From contig CAZYXV010000011.1 in the NCBI GenBank assembly GCA_964651475.1, positions 1 to 64,000 on the forward strand: a stretch of DNA of 64,000 nucleotides. Direction: 5' to 3'. Source of the DNA: JBGSMF01 sp964651475. GTDB lineage: Bacteria > Chloroflexota > Anaerolineae > Fen-1058. The notes under the pieces were generated by a model. The model was not told the origin of the DNA and searched no databases. It saw nothing but the letters and a program-made list of their open reading frames with translations. Every line of letters starts with the position of its first letter. The stretch's first letter is position 1. The position numbers were made by a program, and so were the translations under genes. Below are positions 53,591 through 62,677 of this stretch, piece after piece.

Positions 53591-54796
53591 TTACTTTCCT
53601 TGCAGGCTATGCAAGAATTTCATAAACCGAATGAATCGCCCGCGTTCGTACCCTTCAACTAGTTTTTGCAAACGGGTAATTTCTGCCAATGCCTGATTTA
53701 TGTTGGCTATAGGTTGACTTGGCATATCTGGTTGCCTTTGTTCAGATAGAGCGCTGGATACCAGAGCGTCTTGATCTGTCTCTGGCGGCCCTACGATGAT
53801 TGGAACAGAATTGTAGTACCAGTATTCTTTCCCCTCAACCAAAATGTGCAATGTGTGTTTGCCTCTTCTTACGCCGGTTGTGTCCCATTTGAACTCGAAG
53901 CCTACGTCACCATAAATAGGATTAACCCCGGCCGCTAGGTCTTGGCGTGGAATTTTGTATCCGGCTTCGCCCAACTCGGAATCAGGATCGTCCAAATTAT
54001 CCAGATAAATTCTCACGTGCTCAATACCTTCTTGGGGCTTGAGCTGGTCGAGCGCCCATCCAGAAATCAAAACTATTCCTTCCACTTGCGCTTTAGGCGT
54101 CGGCGACTCGATGAGAACGAACAAATTTTCAGAAAGCGGCTTGCCGGCGGTGCGCCGCCCTTTGTAGGCGCGCACGACAGCCCGGCTGGAATCATAGCTT
54201 GCCACAAGTTCGGCCCGCGGAAAGCCGGCCGCGCGAATCGTTTGCAACAGACAGGGGACGTTAGGCACCCACCAGTTGCTTTGATCATTGTTCAGTTCGC
54301 TGTGTTCGTAAAAGTGGGATACTCCCTCACCTATAGGAGTTGGCGGAGGCGTGATTTCTGACTCGATAAGAGCGTATTCGCGCGTCACGCTGGCGACTCG
54401 TTCCAAGGCCAGGATTGGATTTTTCAAGTGGTAGTACACCCCAAAGAAGAAAACAATGTCAAACATGCCCAGTGTTCCGGGGGCGACATCGTACACGCTC
54501 ATGTGCCGGAACTCGGCCTTTGAGTTCAGCACCTCGCGAGCCAAAAAGAACCCCTCCCGCGGCCAGGTATCCATAGCGACCACGCTTGCCCCGCGCGATT
54601 CGGCCAGGAAGGTAAAGTATCCGTCTGCGCATCCAATGTCCAGTACGCGCTTGCCGCTCAAATCTTGCGGGATATTGAAATAACCCACTCGTTCTGCCAT
54701 ATTGCTTACGCCATGTGTCATCACCCCAGGCGCCAGCTCGTAATTGTGAATCCACCAAATTTCATCAACTCGCGCTTGAATCTCTGCCGTGTTCAT
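53591..54796 (-). CDS. Methyltransferase with Ig-like domain and basic C-terminal tail
   Basis: 401 residues; ATGA overlap with the upstream GT2 stop. Residues ~30-200: DUF1698-type methyltransferase (RVLDIGCADGYFTFLA, VVAMDTW, FDIVFFFGVYYHLKNP). Residues ~225-340: beta-sandwich with VEGIVLISGWALDQL ... WDTTGVRRGKHTLHILV, a pattern usually seen in secreted Chloroflexota proteins. The C-terminal ~35 residues are a coiled coil ending YERGRFIRFMKFLHSLQGK, nearly identical to the end of the GT4 at 56277. Inferred: sugar or chain-end methylation with a binding module, the tail anchoring it to a shared site. Confidence 0.85.
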   Translation of the reverse strand: MNTAEIQARVDEIWWIHNYELAPGVMTHGVSNMAERVGYFNIPQDLSGKRVLDIGCADGYFTFLAESRGASVVAMDTWPREGFFLAREVLNSKAEFRHMSVYDVAPGTLGMFDIVFFFGVYYHLKNPILALERVASVTREYALIESEITPPPTPIGEGVSHFYEHSELNNDQSNWWVPNVPCLLQTIRAAGFPRAELVASYDSSRAVVRAYKGRRTAGKPLSENLFVLIESPTPKAQVEGIVLISGWALDQLKPQEGIEHVRIYLDNLDDPDSELGEAGYKIPRQDLAAGVNPIYGDVGFEFKWDTTGVRRGKHTLHILVEGKEYWYYNSVPIIVGPPETDQDALVSSALSEQRQPDMPSQPIANINQALAEITRLQKLVEGYERGRFIRFMKFLHSLQGK

Positions 54797-56280
54797 GTGT
54801 TCTCCTCGCTAGTTTTTTCTAGCTCCATTATCTGTTGTCGCAAGCGCGCCACGTCAAACATCAACTGATTGATCTCGCGGATATGCTGGGCGCTATCGCG
54901 CCGCTGCCCATCGAGGCTATCTAGTACTTGCTGCAGGATGTTTAATATAGCAACTTGTGTGACTGCAATGCGGGTTTGCCGCATGTTGATCTCGTTCAGC
55001 TTTTCGGCCAAGACTGTCGCCACGCTGGCCACTATCCGGTTAAAGTTGGTTTGCTGCTGCAACAGGGGCAGAACGTACCAGCGCGTGGCCACATTGTTCC
55101 ACGCCTCACGGAACGCTGCAATGCTTTCTCCCACAAGCGGGGCGTCCGAGTGAAAAGGCTGCTCTCTGATTTCACCTTCGGTCAATAGCTTGGTCCATAA
55201 CGGTTCGGGAATCAAGGTCGCGGCGGGCGGTTCGGATACCCCTGCCTGGCGCAAAATTTCTGCGCCGATTGCCTGGTCGGCGGCTTGCTCTAATTGGCCG
55301 CGCAGGGTTCCTTCGCCCTCGCTTTGAACGCACGCTTCCCGCAACCCCATAACCAGCGTCGAGAGCGCCTCCCATTCCTGGCGCGAAATCTGTTCCCAAT
55401 CATTGCCCACTGGCTGTAACCGAAAAGTGACAATTTCGGGCAGAGAAAGCAAGAGGCGCATACAAGCCGCTCGAATCGCCATCACTTCTGTAACGCGCCC
55501 CATTTGCTGGATTCCAGCCTGCTCGGCCGGCGCAAATTCTTGCGTCAGCCAATCCAGTGGCTTGTGTTTGAACAGCAGCCGCAAGCGTCCATAATGGTAA
55601 ATGGCCTGGTGAGCATAGCTATCCGTCTGGCTCGAAGTGGATTCGTAATGCGTGACCACCGCCGCCGGCCAATACACCACCCGCAATCCGGCCGCGCGCA
55701 CCCGGTAGCACCAATCGGCGTCTTCATGATAGGCCGGGCCAAAACCCTCGTCCAACATGCCGACTTTTGCCAGCGTTGAGCGTGTCAGCGCAACTGACGC
55801 GCCCGTGACAAAATCTATATCACGCGGCTGCTCGTATTGGCCCCTATCTGGTTCGTGGCGCCCAATGTGTTCAGAGCCGCCGCGCACGTCCTTCAAACAA
55901 GCCCCGGCGTGCTGAATCGTGCCATCGGGATAGAGCAGCTTGCAGCCCACCATGCCTATGCTGGGGTCGCGTAGCGCGTTGACCAGCGCCGCCAGCCACC
56001 CGGCGTGCACGACGGTATCCTGGTTGAGCAGCACCAGTGCATCGCCGGCGGCGGCGCGCAGCCCCACGTTGTTGCCGGCAGCAAAGCCCAGGTTGCGCTC
56101 GTTGCGGATGAGTCTGACCTGCGGGTAATGCTCCGCCACAAAATCCGCCGAGCCATCGGTAGAGCCATTGTCCACGACGATGATTTGCAGGTCGGCATAA
56201 CCTTGAGAGACAACAGCGTCGAGACAGTGCCCCAAATAATTTATGCCGTTCCAGGCCAAAATAATCACAGAGGTTTTCAT
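54793..56280 (-). CDS. Family 2 glycosyltransferase with C-terminal coiled-coil module
   Basis: 495 residues from ATG 56280 (overlaps the upstream stop, ATGA). GT-A motifs: SVIILAWNGINYLGHCLDAV, VVDNGSTDGS, NLGFAAGNNVGL, LLNQDTVV, and YHEDADWCYRVRAAG. After ~270 comes a helical region; ~385-430 (FREAWNNVATRWYVLPLLQQQTNFNRIV) matches the middle module of the two stand-alone coiled-coil proteins, and the end is a coiled coil (EINQLMFDVARLRQQIMELE). So it carries its own copy of the partner protein. Confidence 0.88.
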   Translation of the reverse strand: MKTSVIILAWNGINYLGHCLDAVVSQGYADLQIIVVDNGSTDGSADFVAEHYPQVRLIRNERNLGFAAGNNVGLRAAAGDALVLLNQDTVVHAGWLAALVNALRDPSIGMVGCKLLYPDGTIQHAGACLKDVRGGSEHIGRHEPDRGQYEQPRDIDFVTGASVALTRSTLAKVGMLDEGFGPAYHEDADWCYRVRAAGLRVVYWPAAVVTHYESTSSQTDSYAHQAIYHYGRLRLLFKHKPLDWLTQEFAPAEQAGIQQMGRVTEVMAIRAACMRLLLSLPEIVTFRLQPVGNDWEQISRQEWEALSTLVMGLREACVQSEGEGTLRGQLEQAADQAIGAEILRQAGVSEPPAATLIPEPLWTKLLTEGEIREQPFHSDAPLVGESIAAFREAWNNVATRWYVLPLLQQQTNFNRIVASVATVLAEKLNEINMRQTRIAVTQVAILNILQQVLDSLDGQRRDSAQHIREINQLMFDVARLRQQIMELEKTSEENT

Positions 56281-57725
56281 ATATTTTTCAACCTGTGTAG
56301 CCATTTCATAAATCGAATAAAACGCCCGCGTTCGTAGCCGCTCACTAGCGCGCGCAGACGGGCGATTTCCGCGTCCTGCTCTGCAAGGCGACGTTCGTGG
56401 CCCTCTTTTTGTGATGGGGCATTGCTAACAGGGGCAGGTTCAGGCGACGCGGCTTGGGATTCAACCATGGTTGCGGGGTGTTTTTCTGTAGCATATTTGA
56501 TACCTGATTGCCGGTCGGGCGCGCGATGTGGTCTCTGGCAAAATTCGATCAGCGGACGCGCTGCACACTCCCACGTCAGACCAGCTTGCGCCGCGGCAAA
56601 TTGCTGGCGCCGGGCGTCACGCGGCTCGTCAAGCAAAGCCAGTCCCGCTTCGGCCACCCCGTCGGCGTCTTGGTAATTCACCAGCCGCCCCAGCTTGTAT
56701 GCCGCGATCATGTCGCCGGTGGCGTCGCCCTGCGTGGCCACCATCGGCAGCCCACCCCACACATAATCCAGCACGCGGCTGCGAAACGCCAGGCGCGTTT
56801 CGAGCGTGTCAAAGTGTAGCGCAAGCCCCAGGTCCGATTCTAGCACGTAGTTAGGCCAATCCTCGTAAGGGACCCAATCGCCAAAGAACACGCATTGCTC
56901 AAGCCCAAGCTCTCGAACCAGGCCAAGGGCAGCCTGGCGCATCGGCATGTTGGGCACGCCGGGGTTGGGATGGCGCGTGCCGGGGAAAACCAGCTTCACG
57001 TCGGGGCGCTGCGCCAGGATTTTGGCCATGGCGCGAATTGCGGTGAGCGGATCGAGCCATTGCCACAATCCCCCGCCCCACAACACGACCTTGTCATCTG
57101 GGCCAATGCCGGGCCACACGCCTTTGAGTACTTGCCGGGTATGGCGCGGCGGCGTGGACGGCAATCCAAACGGCACAATGTCTACCAGTTGCCGCAGTGA
57201 GGGGTCTTGATTGTAAGTGTGAGCGTTGAGCCGCCCGTTGGCTTCCAGCAAGCCCAGCCACCAATCGCGCTGGCGCTGGCTGGCGCAGATGAAAAAATCG
57301 CCGGCCTGGCATTGCAGTTTCAGGATGCGCTCGCGCTCCGCGTGCCTTGGCGCCTGCTCGGGCGCGCCGGAAAAAAGCGCCAACGTTTCGATGGGGTGCG
57401 GATCGTAACCGTCTATGACGAGGGGAATGTCCAGGCGGGTCAATGGCGGGAATTGGGCCAGCGTGTCTCCACACAACAAGACGGCGTCAACGTTCGTCAG
57501 GGCCGGCGCCAGGCTCTCCCACTGGCCGGGGATGTATGGATACCATTGAATATCGGCATCCGTCAGATCAGACTGACCAGGAACCGCCAGCGTGACCTGG
57601 ACGTGCTGCGCCAGCACGCGCGCCAGTTCCCGATAACGAATACCAGGGCCGGCCATGCGGGAAGCGACGACGTCGTGGCTGATGACGAGCACAGCGCTAC
57701 GCTTACTCAACGCGCCTGGCTCCAT
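56277..57725 (-). CDS. Family 4-type glycosyltransferase with basic C-terminal tail
   Basis: 482 residues; its 5' end overlaps the ABC ATPase gene by 23 bases. GT-B: VLVISHDVVASRMAGPGIRYRELARVL, donor half with DKVVLWGGGLWQWLDPLTAI, LVFPGTRHPNPGVPNMPM and LGLALHFDTLETRLAFRSRVLDYVWGGLPMVAT. The family E-x7-E is altered. The C-terminus has a short coiled coil and YERGRFIRFMKWLHRLKNI, shared with the methyltransferase 53591-54796. Cytoplasmic sugar transferase of the glycan pathway. Confidence 0.85.
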   Translation of the reverse strand: MEPGALSKRSAVLVISHDVVASRMAGPGIRYRELARVLAQHVQVTLAVPGQSDLTDADIQWYPYIPGQWESLAPALTNVDAVLLCGDTLAQFPPLTRLDIPLVIDGYDPHPIETLALFSGAPEQAPRHAERERILKLQCQAGDFFICASQRQRDWWLGLLEANGRLNAHTYNQDPSLRQLVDIVPFGLPSTPPRHTRQVLKGVWPGIGPDDKVVLWGGGLWQWLDPLTAIRAMAKILAQRPDVKLVFPGTRHPNPGVPNMPMRQAALGLVRELGLEQCVFFGDWVPYEDWPNYVLESDLGLALHFDTLETRLAFRSRVLDYVWGGLPMVATQGDATGDMIAAYKLGRLVNYQDADGVAEAGLALLDEPRDARRQQFAAAQAGLTWECAARPLIEFCQRPHRAPDRQSGIKYATEKHPATMVESQAASPEPAPVSNAPSQKEGHERRLAEQDAEIARLRALVSGYERGRFIRFMKWLHRLKNI

Positions 57726-58986
57726 CTTGCCATTGCCACGTCCCCCCCAGGCTGACTAATCCATAACGCTCGCCATGCCCCACTTGGCGCACTTTGAAGG
57801 TGTACAGGCGGTCGTGATAGTCGAACAACACTGTATCGGCCTCATTGTGCGCCGCCGCCGATAACAGGTACGTGCCTTCCATCAGAGGCAAATGTTCAAT
57901 ACGGTAGAAAACGTCTCCTTCGCCCTCGACGGCAGGAATGTCCATGCCGCCAAAATGCGTGTTGGGACCGCAAACGTGCACGCCGTCATTTCGATGAACG
58001 GCCAGCCCAAAGGTGGGCCTTTCGACGCGCTGGCGAGCGCAATAGTGGATGCGCGCGATCCAGGGTTCCCCCACATGGAACACCTGTTGCTCGTGTCCCT
58101 CCGCGTCGAGAAAGGTTACGGATGTGATTTCTACATCTCCCGTTCCCCATTTTCTGGTTTGCGTTTTTCCCTGGCCACATTCCCTTGCCGGGGATTTGTC
58201 TGCGGCGGGTGATTGAGGCTGCGCGGCTCTGAGTTTGGCTTCTTCTTCTTCCGCCGCATAGCGCAGATAAGCTGAAACGGTGTCTTGTACGTTGCCCATG
58301 GCGCGCACCTGGCCGTCTTGCAGCCAGACGCCCACAGAGCACAATTTGCGAATGGACTCTAAATCGTGCGATACCAGGCAAATGCTGACGCCGCGCTGCT
58401 GCAAGCTCAGGATGCGCTCCAGGCACTTGTGTTGAAAATTCTGATCACCTACCGCCAGCACCTCGTCTACCAACAAAATTTCCGGGTCGGTGTGCACGGC
58501 CACCGAAAATCCCAGGCGGACGTACATTCCAGAGGAATAATGTTTCACCGGAACGTCAATGAAACGCTCCAGTTCGGCAAAGGCAATGATGTCGTCGAGC
58601 TTGCGCCGAATTTGGGCGCGGCTCAATCCCATAATAGAGCCATTGAGATAAACGTTTTCTCGCCCGGTCAGGTCGGGGTGAAAGCCCGCACCCAACTCGA
58701 GCAGGGCCGCCACCGAGCCATTGATGAGCACTCGCCCCGAAGAAGGCAGCAAGGTGCGCGCCATCAACCTGAGCGCGGTGCTCTTGCCGGCGCCATTTTC
58801 GCCGATCAAGCCAGCGGTTTCTCCGGCGCGGATGTCGAAACTGGCGTCGCGCAAGGCCCAGAATTTTTCGTGGGAATTGGGCCGGCGCCGCAACAACCCT
58901 ATGAATCTTTCCTGAAAAGAGCGGGGGCGGTCCAATTCCAGGTTAAAGTATTTAGAAACACTGTCAAACTGTATCGCGGCCGTCAT
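57703..58986 (-). CDS. Wzt-type polysaccharide ABC transporter ATPase
   Basis: 427 residues. ATPase domain (~1-250): Walker A GENGAGKST, Q-loop region LELGAGFHPDLTGRENV, signature YSSGMYVRL, Walker B ILLVDEVLAVGD, then VSHDLESI. The C-terminal ~285-420 is the Wzt beta-sandwich (GDVEITSVTFLD ... PTFGLAVHRNDGVHVCGPNT) that recognises the capped glycan end. Known: Wzt works with the permease Wzm to export finished O-antigen-type chains. No Wzm gene is in the window. Two bases separate it from rfbC. Confidence 0.92.
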   Translation of the reverse strand: MTAAIQFDSVSKYFNLELDRPRSFQERFIGLLRRRPNSHEKFWALRDASFDIRAGETAGLIGENGAGKSTALRLMARTLLPSSGRVLINGSVAALLELGAGFHPDLTGRENVYLNGSIMGLSRAQIRRKLDDIIAFAELERFIDVPVKHYSSGMYVRLGFSVAVHTDPEILLVDEVLAVGDQNFQHKCLERILSLQQRGVSICLVSHDLESIRKLCSVGVWLQDGQVRAMGNVQDTVSAYLRYAAEEEEAKLRAAQPQSPAADKSPARECGQGKTQTRKWGTGDVEITSVTFLDAEGHEQQVFHVGEPWIARIHYCARQRVERPTFGLAVHRNDGVHVCGPNTHFGGMDIPAVEGEGDVFYRIEHLPLMEGTYLLSAAAHNEADTVLFDYHDRLYTFKVRQVGHGERYGLVSLGGTWQWQDGARRVE

Positions 58987-58987
58987 A

Positions 58988-59542
58988 TCACTTGAAGGCG
59001 GGATTCTTTTTATAATGCGCGAGGCTCATCCCGTTCTGATCGCGCCTGGAAAGAGTAGGGGCAGCAACCGGCCACGCGATGCCGATATCGGGATCATTCC
59101 ACAACACCGTGCCTTCGGCGGCGGGCGTGTAAAAGCCGGTCTGTTTGTATTGCACCTCGGCCACGTCTGATAGTGTGACGAATCCGTGCGCGAATCCCGC
59201 CGGGATGTAAATCTGTTTCTTGTTTTCCGCCGAAAGCTCGACGCCGAACCATTTGCCAAACGTGGCCGAGCTGACGCGCAGGTCAACCGCTACGTCAAAG
59301 ATGCGCCCCGCGGTGCAGCGCACCAGCTTGTCCAGCGGCGCGCTCGTGTCCTGGTAATGCAAGCCGCGCAGCACGCCATACGACGAGCGAGAGTGGTTGT
59401 CTTGCACAAACTCGGCGTCCAGGCCGGCCTGGGCAAAATCGCGTTTGTGCCAGCTTTCGATAAAGAACCCGCGCTCGTCCTGGAAATAATCAAGCTCAAC
59501 GATAAACACACCGGGCAAGGCGGGTGTAAGACGAGGTTTCAT
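58988..59542 (-). CDS. rfbC: dTDP-4-dehydrorhamnose 3,5-epimerase
   Basis: 184 residues from ATG 59542; the frame stays open upstream to 60109 but runs over the next gene. Cupin epimerase signature: FIVELDYFQDERGFFIESW, FVQDNHSRSSYGVLRGLHYQ (catalytic His), DVAVDLRVSSATFGKWF, YIPAGFAHGFVTLSD, and the Tyr of FYTPAAEGTVLWNDPDIGIAWP. Third step of dTDP-L-rhamnose synthesis. RfbA, B and D are not in the window. Implies rhamnose in the glycan. Confidence 0.94.
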   Translation of the reverse strand: MKPRLTPALPGVFIVELDYFQDERGFFIESWHKRDFAQAGLDAEFVQDNHSRSSYGVLRGLHYQDTSAPLDKLVRCTAGRIFDVAVDLRVSSATFGKWFGVELSAENKKQIYIPAGFAHGFVTLSDVAEVQYKQTGFYTPAAEGTVLWNDPDIGIAWPVAAPTLSRRDQNGMSLAHYKKNPAFK

Positions 59543-59547
59543 AATTG

Positions 59548-60153
59548 TTAGAACAGGCTCAACTGCTCTGCCTGCTCGGCAGGCGGCGTGTCTTGATCCG
59601 GCGCGGCGGCGCTTTCGGCCAGCCATTGCGGAATCTTGCGAAAATCGTCTTCTACAGTGCGGCGCAAGGAGGGCTGATGCAGGGCGGCGGCTGGATGATA
59701 CATCGGAATGTACAAGACGCCGCCGACCTTGCGGGGCTGCCCGTGCACCTGGCTGATTTTGGCGTTGGGAAACGCGCGCGCCATCGAAAAGCGCCCCAGG
59801 GTGATGATGACTTGCGGCTTGAGCAGCGTGATTTGCCGGTCCAAATAGTCCCGGCAGGCTTCGATTTCGTCGGGCAGCGGATCTCGATTGCCAGGGGGAC
59901 GGCACTTGACGACGTTGGCAATGTACACATCCTGGCGCTTCAAGTTGATCAGCCCTAACAGCTCGTCCAGGAATTGCCCCGCCGCTCCCACAAAGGGCCG
60001 CCCCTGTTGATCTTCGTGAAAGCCCGGCCCCTCGCCGATGAACATGATTGCAGGGTGTTCTGGCCCTTCGCCCGGCACGGCCTTGGTACGCGACTTGTGC
60101 AGGATGCACCGGGTGCAGTTTCTAACTTCTGCGTACAGGTCAAGTAGAGACAT
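59548..60153 (-). CDS. Family 4 uracil-DNA glycosylase
   Basis: 201 residues, ATG start. Cys residues of the 4Fe-4S type (NCTRCILH; VVKCRPPGN; EACRDYL), motif A as GEGPGFHEDQQGRPFVG (usually GEAPG), NVVKCRPPGNRDP and the active-site region IPMYHPAA. Removes uracil from DNA in base excision repair. Five bases separate it from rfbC, but it is a housekeeping gene and marks the end of the polysaccharide locus. Confidence 0.93.
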   Translation of the reverse strand: MSLLDLYAEVRNCTRCILHKSRTKAVPGEGPEHPAIMFIGEGPGFHEDQQGRPFVGAAGQFLDELLGLINLKRQDVYIANVVKCRPPGNRDPLPDEIEACRDYLDRQITLLKPQVIITLGRFSMARAFPNAKISQVHGQPRKVGGVLYIPMYHPAAALHQPSLRRTVEDDFRKIPQWLAESAAAPDQDTPPAEQAEQLSLF

Positions 60154-60176
60154 CCCATCTCCTCGTGTTTAAGACG

Positions 60177-60791
60177 TTAATTTTGTTTTGCGCCGCAACT
60201 GGGGCAGAACTTGGCGGCGGCTGGCATGGCGCTGCCACATTCTGTGCAGTGCTTTTCCGCCGAAAGCGGCGCGCCGCACTCGGGGCAGAACTTGCCTCCT
60301 TTGCTCACCGCTGCGCCGCACGACGGGCACGAAGCCTGCGCCGTGCGCTTTTGGGCTGTTTGTGCCGTGGCGCGCACTTGTTCCACATCCACATCAGATT
60401 CCGCCGCCGCTTGCTCTACGCCCAGGTCGGGCGCGCAATCCTTGCACAGCCCCCGCGAAGCGTTCCAGCAAGCTTCGCGGCATACCCACTGGACGCACTT
60501 GGGGCACTGGACAAAGCTGGGTTTGACTTCTTCGACGGCTTTTTGAAAGGCCGCGTCGTGCGCGCGTTCCCACGCCGCCGAATGGACGCGGCTGCTCACG
60601 TTCGCCGCGCTGCCGAAAATGCCGCCGAGCAGCCCGCTGGCCGTATCCAGCACGTCCGTAACCAGCCCCGTGGCCGAAGTTTGAAACGAGGTTTGGTATC
60701 CCGTGCCGCACCGGTCGCAACGAAACTCGAACTGGAAACCACGGTCGGTGCTGAGATCGCCGTAATTTCGCACAAATTTAATCAGAGCCAT
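60177..60791 (-). CDS. Multi-zinc-ribbon protein
   Basis: 204 residues. CxxC pairs: FRCDRCG (~25), VQCPKCVQWVCREACW and GLCKDCA (~94-120), then three zinc ribbons at the C-terminus (CPSCGAAV, FCPECGAPL, CTECGSAM, FCPSCGAKQN). A Gly/Ala/Ser-rich helical stretch near 45-70 could touch membrane. Such proteins often act as adaptors. No enzyme motif; role unknown. Confidence 0.7.
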   Translation of the reverse strand: MALIKFVRNYGDLSTDRGFQFEFRCDRCGTGYQTSFQTSATGLVTDVLDTASGLLGGIFGSAANVSSRVHSAAWERAHDAAFQKAVEEVKPSFVQCPKCVQWVCREACWNASRGLCKDCAPDLGVEQAAAESDVDVEQVRATAQTAQKRTAQASCPSCGAAVSKGGKFCPECGAPLSAEKHCTECGSAMPAAAKFCPSCGAKQN

Positions 60792-60835
60792 ACAATTTAC
60801 CTCACAGTTCTATTTAGAATGCAGGGTGATTATAG

Positions 60836-61468
60836 CTAAAGGCGTGTCTTTTGTCCAATAAGCTCGGGCGGCGCGTTGACCTGTTGGAGGCGCGTCCACA
60901 GCGCCGAACGCAGCACTTGCAGGTGTTGTGCGTATTCCGGGCTGCTGGCGTTTTCCACCGTCATAATGTGCGCGTCCTCGTTGTTATCGCGATAATAGTC
61001 CTTGCGCCGCCCGGTGATGGCAAAGCCATATTTTCGGTACAGGTTTTGCGCCACGCTGTTGCTGATGCGCACCTCGAGCGTGACAATGTGCGCTCCCAGG
61101 CCCAGGCTTTGTTCGATCATAGCCAGGAGCAACAACTCGCCCAGGCCGCGCCCGCGCCAGGCCGGCGCGGTGGCAATGGTGCTGACGTGCCCCTCGTCTA
61201 CGACGAGCCAAAAGCCGCCGTAGCCCAATACGGGGGCGCTTTGCGGCTTGCGCCCCAACAGGCGCGCCCAAAACGATAGAGACTGCGCCAGGGGGTTTTG
61301 TTGCTGGCGCACGACGACGTAATGCGAGTGTTGGTTCTCGCGCAATTCGTGCCAATAGGTATTGGCCGACCACGGCAGCGGAAAAGACTGGCGCTCGATG
61401 ACCATCACTTGTTCGACGTCTTCGATGCGCATGGGTTCGATGACATAGGGGTGTTGCCCATCGCTCAT
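60836..61468 (-). CDS. rimI: Ribosomal protein alanine acetyltransferase RimI-like (GNAT)
   Basis: 210 residues from ATG 61468 (AGAGGG four bases upstream); ATG 61480 would overlap the tsaB stop but has no spacing for a Shine-Dalgarno. GNAT fold: IEDVEQVMVIERQSFPLPWS at the start, acetyl-CoA loop APAWRGRGLGELLLLAMIEQ, and VRISNSVAQNLYRKYGFAITGRRKDYY. The ~60 residues at the end and an insert near 55-75 are longer than usual for RimI. Adjacent to tsaB and tsaE as in many bacteria. Confidence 0.88.
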   Translation of the reverse strand: MSDGQHPYVIEPMRIEDVEQVMVIERQSFPLPWSANTYWHELRENQHSHYVVVRQQQNPLAQSLSFWARLLGRKPQSAPVLGYGGFWLVVDEGHVSTIATAPAWRGRGLGELLLLAMIEQSLGLGAHIVTLEVRISNSVAQNLYRKYGFAITGRRKDYYRDNNEDAHIMTVENASSPEYAQHLQVLRSALWTRLQQVNAPPELIGQKTRL

Positions 61469-61476
61469 AAACCCTC

Positions 61477-62163
61477 TCATCCTCCGGGCGCCTGGACATA
61501 AATTGGCGTCAGCCTGGCTACGTCGTCCGCGCGCCCGCGCCTGAGCCGTTCCCATCCGATTTCGGCCAGATACCCGGCGCGGCGCACACTGGCCGCCGGG
61601 GGCGCCAGTTGGATGCGTTTGCTCAGCCGTGTTTGCAGCGCGTGACGCTCGCCCGCGTTCAGTTCGCCGCATACCCACGCCTGGCCTTCCCACTCGCTGC
61701 CCAGGCTTTGAGCCGTGGCCAGCCACGGCTCGCCTTCAATCTGCCAGCCGGATGCCTGCCAGGTATAGCGCGCCGCGCACAGCCGCCCACGCCCAGCTTG
61801 CACCACGGCCACTAACTGCAAGGTTCCACCTTCGCGCGCGCCGGGCGGCTGCGCCGACGCGACCACATCCAGCGTGCGCACGCCGTAAATCGGCAGGCCG
61901 CGCGCCAGGCAGATGCCTTTGGCCGCCGCCACACCCACTCGCACGCCCGTGAAAGAGCCTGGCCCAACCGATACGGCCACACCGGCCAGGTCTTCCATTC
62001 CGGCCTTGATTTGAGCCAACATGCCGGCGATGCGCGGCGTCAACTCGGTCGTGTGATGGTCGCGCGTTTCCCACGTCAACTCGACGCGAACCTGCGCGCC
62101 ATCGTGTAAGGCCAGGCTGGCCACGCGCGTGGCCGTATCTATCGCCAATAACAATTTGTCCAT
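61477..62163 (-). CDS. tsaB: tRNA t6A biosynthesis protein TsaB
   Basis: 228 residues. LLAIDTATRVASLAL at the start (ASKHA phosphate-1 motif), VSVGPGSFTGVRVGVAAAKGICLA and VRTLDVVA, all standard for TsaB. It forms a complex with TsaD and TsaE to make threonylcarbamoyl-adenosine in tRNAs. Genes tsaE-tsaB-rimI run in one direction with 8-13-base gaps. TsaD is not in the window. Confidence 0.95.
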   Translation of the reverse strand: MDKLLLAIDTATRVASLALHDGAQVRVELTWETRDHHTTELTPRIAGMLAQIKAGMEDLAGVAVSVGPGSFTGVRVGVAAAKGICLARGLPIYGVRTLDVVASAQPPGAREGGTLQLVAVVQAGRGRLCAARYTWQASGWQIEGEPWLATAQSLGSEWEGQAWVCGELNAGERHALQTRLSKRIQLAPPAASVRRAGYLAEIGWERLRRGRADDVARLTPIYVQAPGG

Positions 62164-62176
62164 GCTTTGAGGACCC

Positions 62177-62677
62177 CTATACGCCGAACGTGGCGCGCTT
62201 GAATTGCTTCAAGAGGTTTTCATAGTGCGTTCCGTGCGGCGTAAACACCTGGCGCCGGCGCGTATCGTCTATTACGTTCAACCTGACCCACAAGTGCTCG
62301 GAGGGCAGCAATGATTTGATCCGTTCCGGCCACTCGACGACGCACACATTTGCGCCGTTCCACACCTCGTCCAATCCCAGCGCCCAGGCTTCAGCCGCAC
62401 CCTCCACGCGGTACATGTCTACGTGATACAAACGCATGTCGTCGTCGGGACGTTTCCACTCGTTGATAAGTGTGAACGTCGGGCTGCGCAACGACTGGCC
62501 GACGCCCCAGCCCAGGCCAATGCCCTGTGCAAAGCACGTCTTGCCGGCGCCCAGCTCGCCTTCCAGGCAAATCAACTCGCCGCCGCGCAGCAGCTCGCCC
62601 AGGCGCGCTCCAAGCCGGCGTGTCTGTTCCGGGCTGCCGCTCACAAACTCTAGCGTGTGCTCATCCAAAATTGGCAT
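62177..62677 (-). CDS. tsaE: tRNA t6A biosynthesis ATPase TsaE
   Basis: 166 residues from ATG 62677; the frame to 62869 is open but lacks conserved sequence. Walker A LEGELGAGKTCFAQG, LRSPTFTLINEW (switch region) and YHVDMYRV; VCVVEWPERI closes the core. ATPase that drives turnover of the TsaB/TsaD complex. First gene of the three-gene operon; the control region lies in 62678-62975, divergent to the phosphoesterase. Confidence 0.95.
   Translation of the reverse strand: MPILDEHTLEFVSGSPEQTRRLGARLGELLRGGELICLEGELGAGKTCFAQGIGLGWGVGQSLRSPTFTLINEWKRPDDDMRLYHVDMYRVEGAAEAWALGLDEVWNGANVCVVEWPERIKSLLPSEHLWVRLNVIDDTRRRQVFTPHGTHYENLLKQFKRATFGV

Noticed and set aside
59543..60109. Long N-terminal extension of rfbC
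   Set aside because: It overlaps the uracil-DNA glycosylase gene in another frame and is unlike any epimerase; the ATG at 59542 gives the usual 184 residues.
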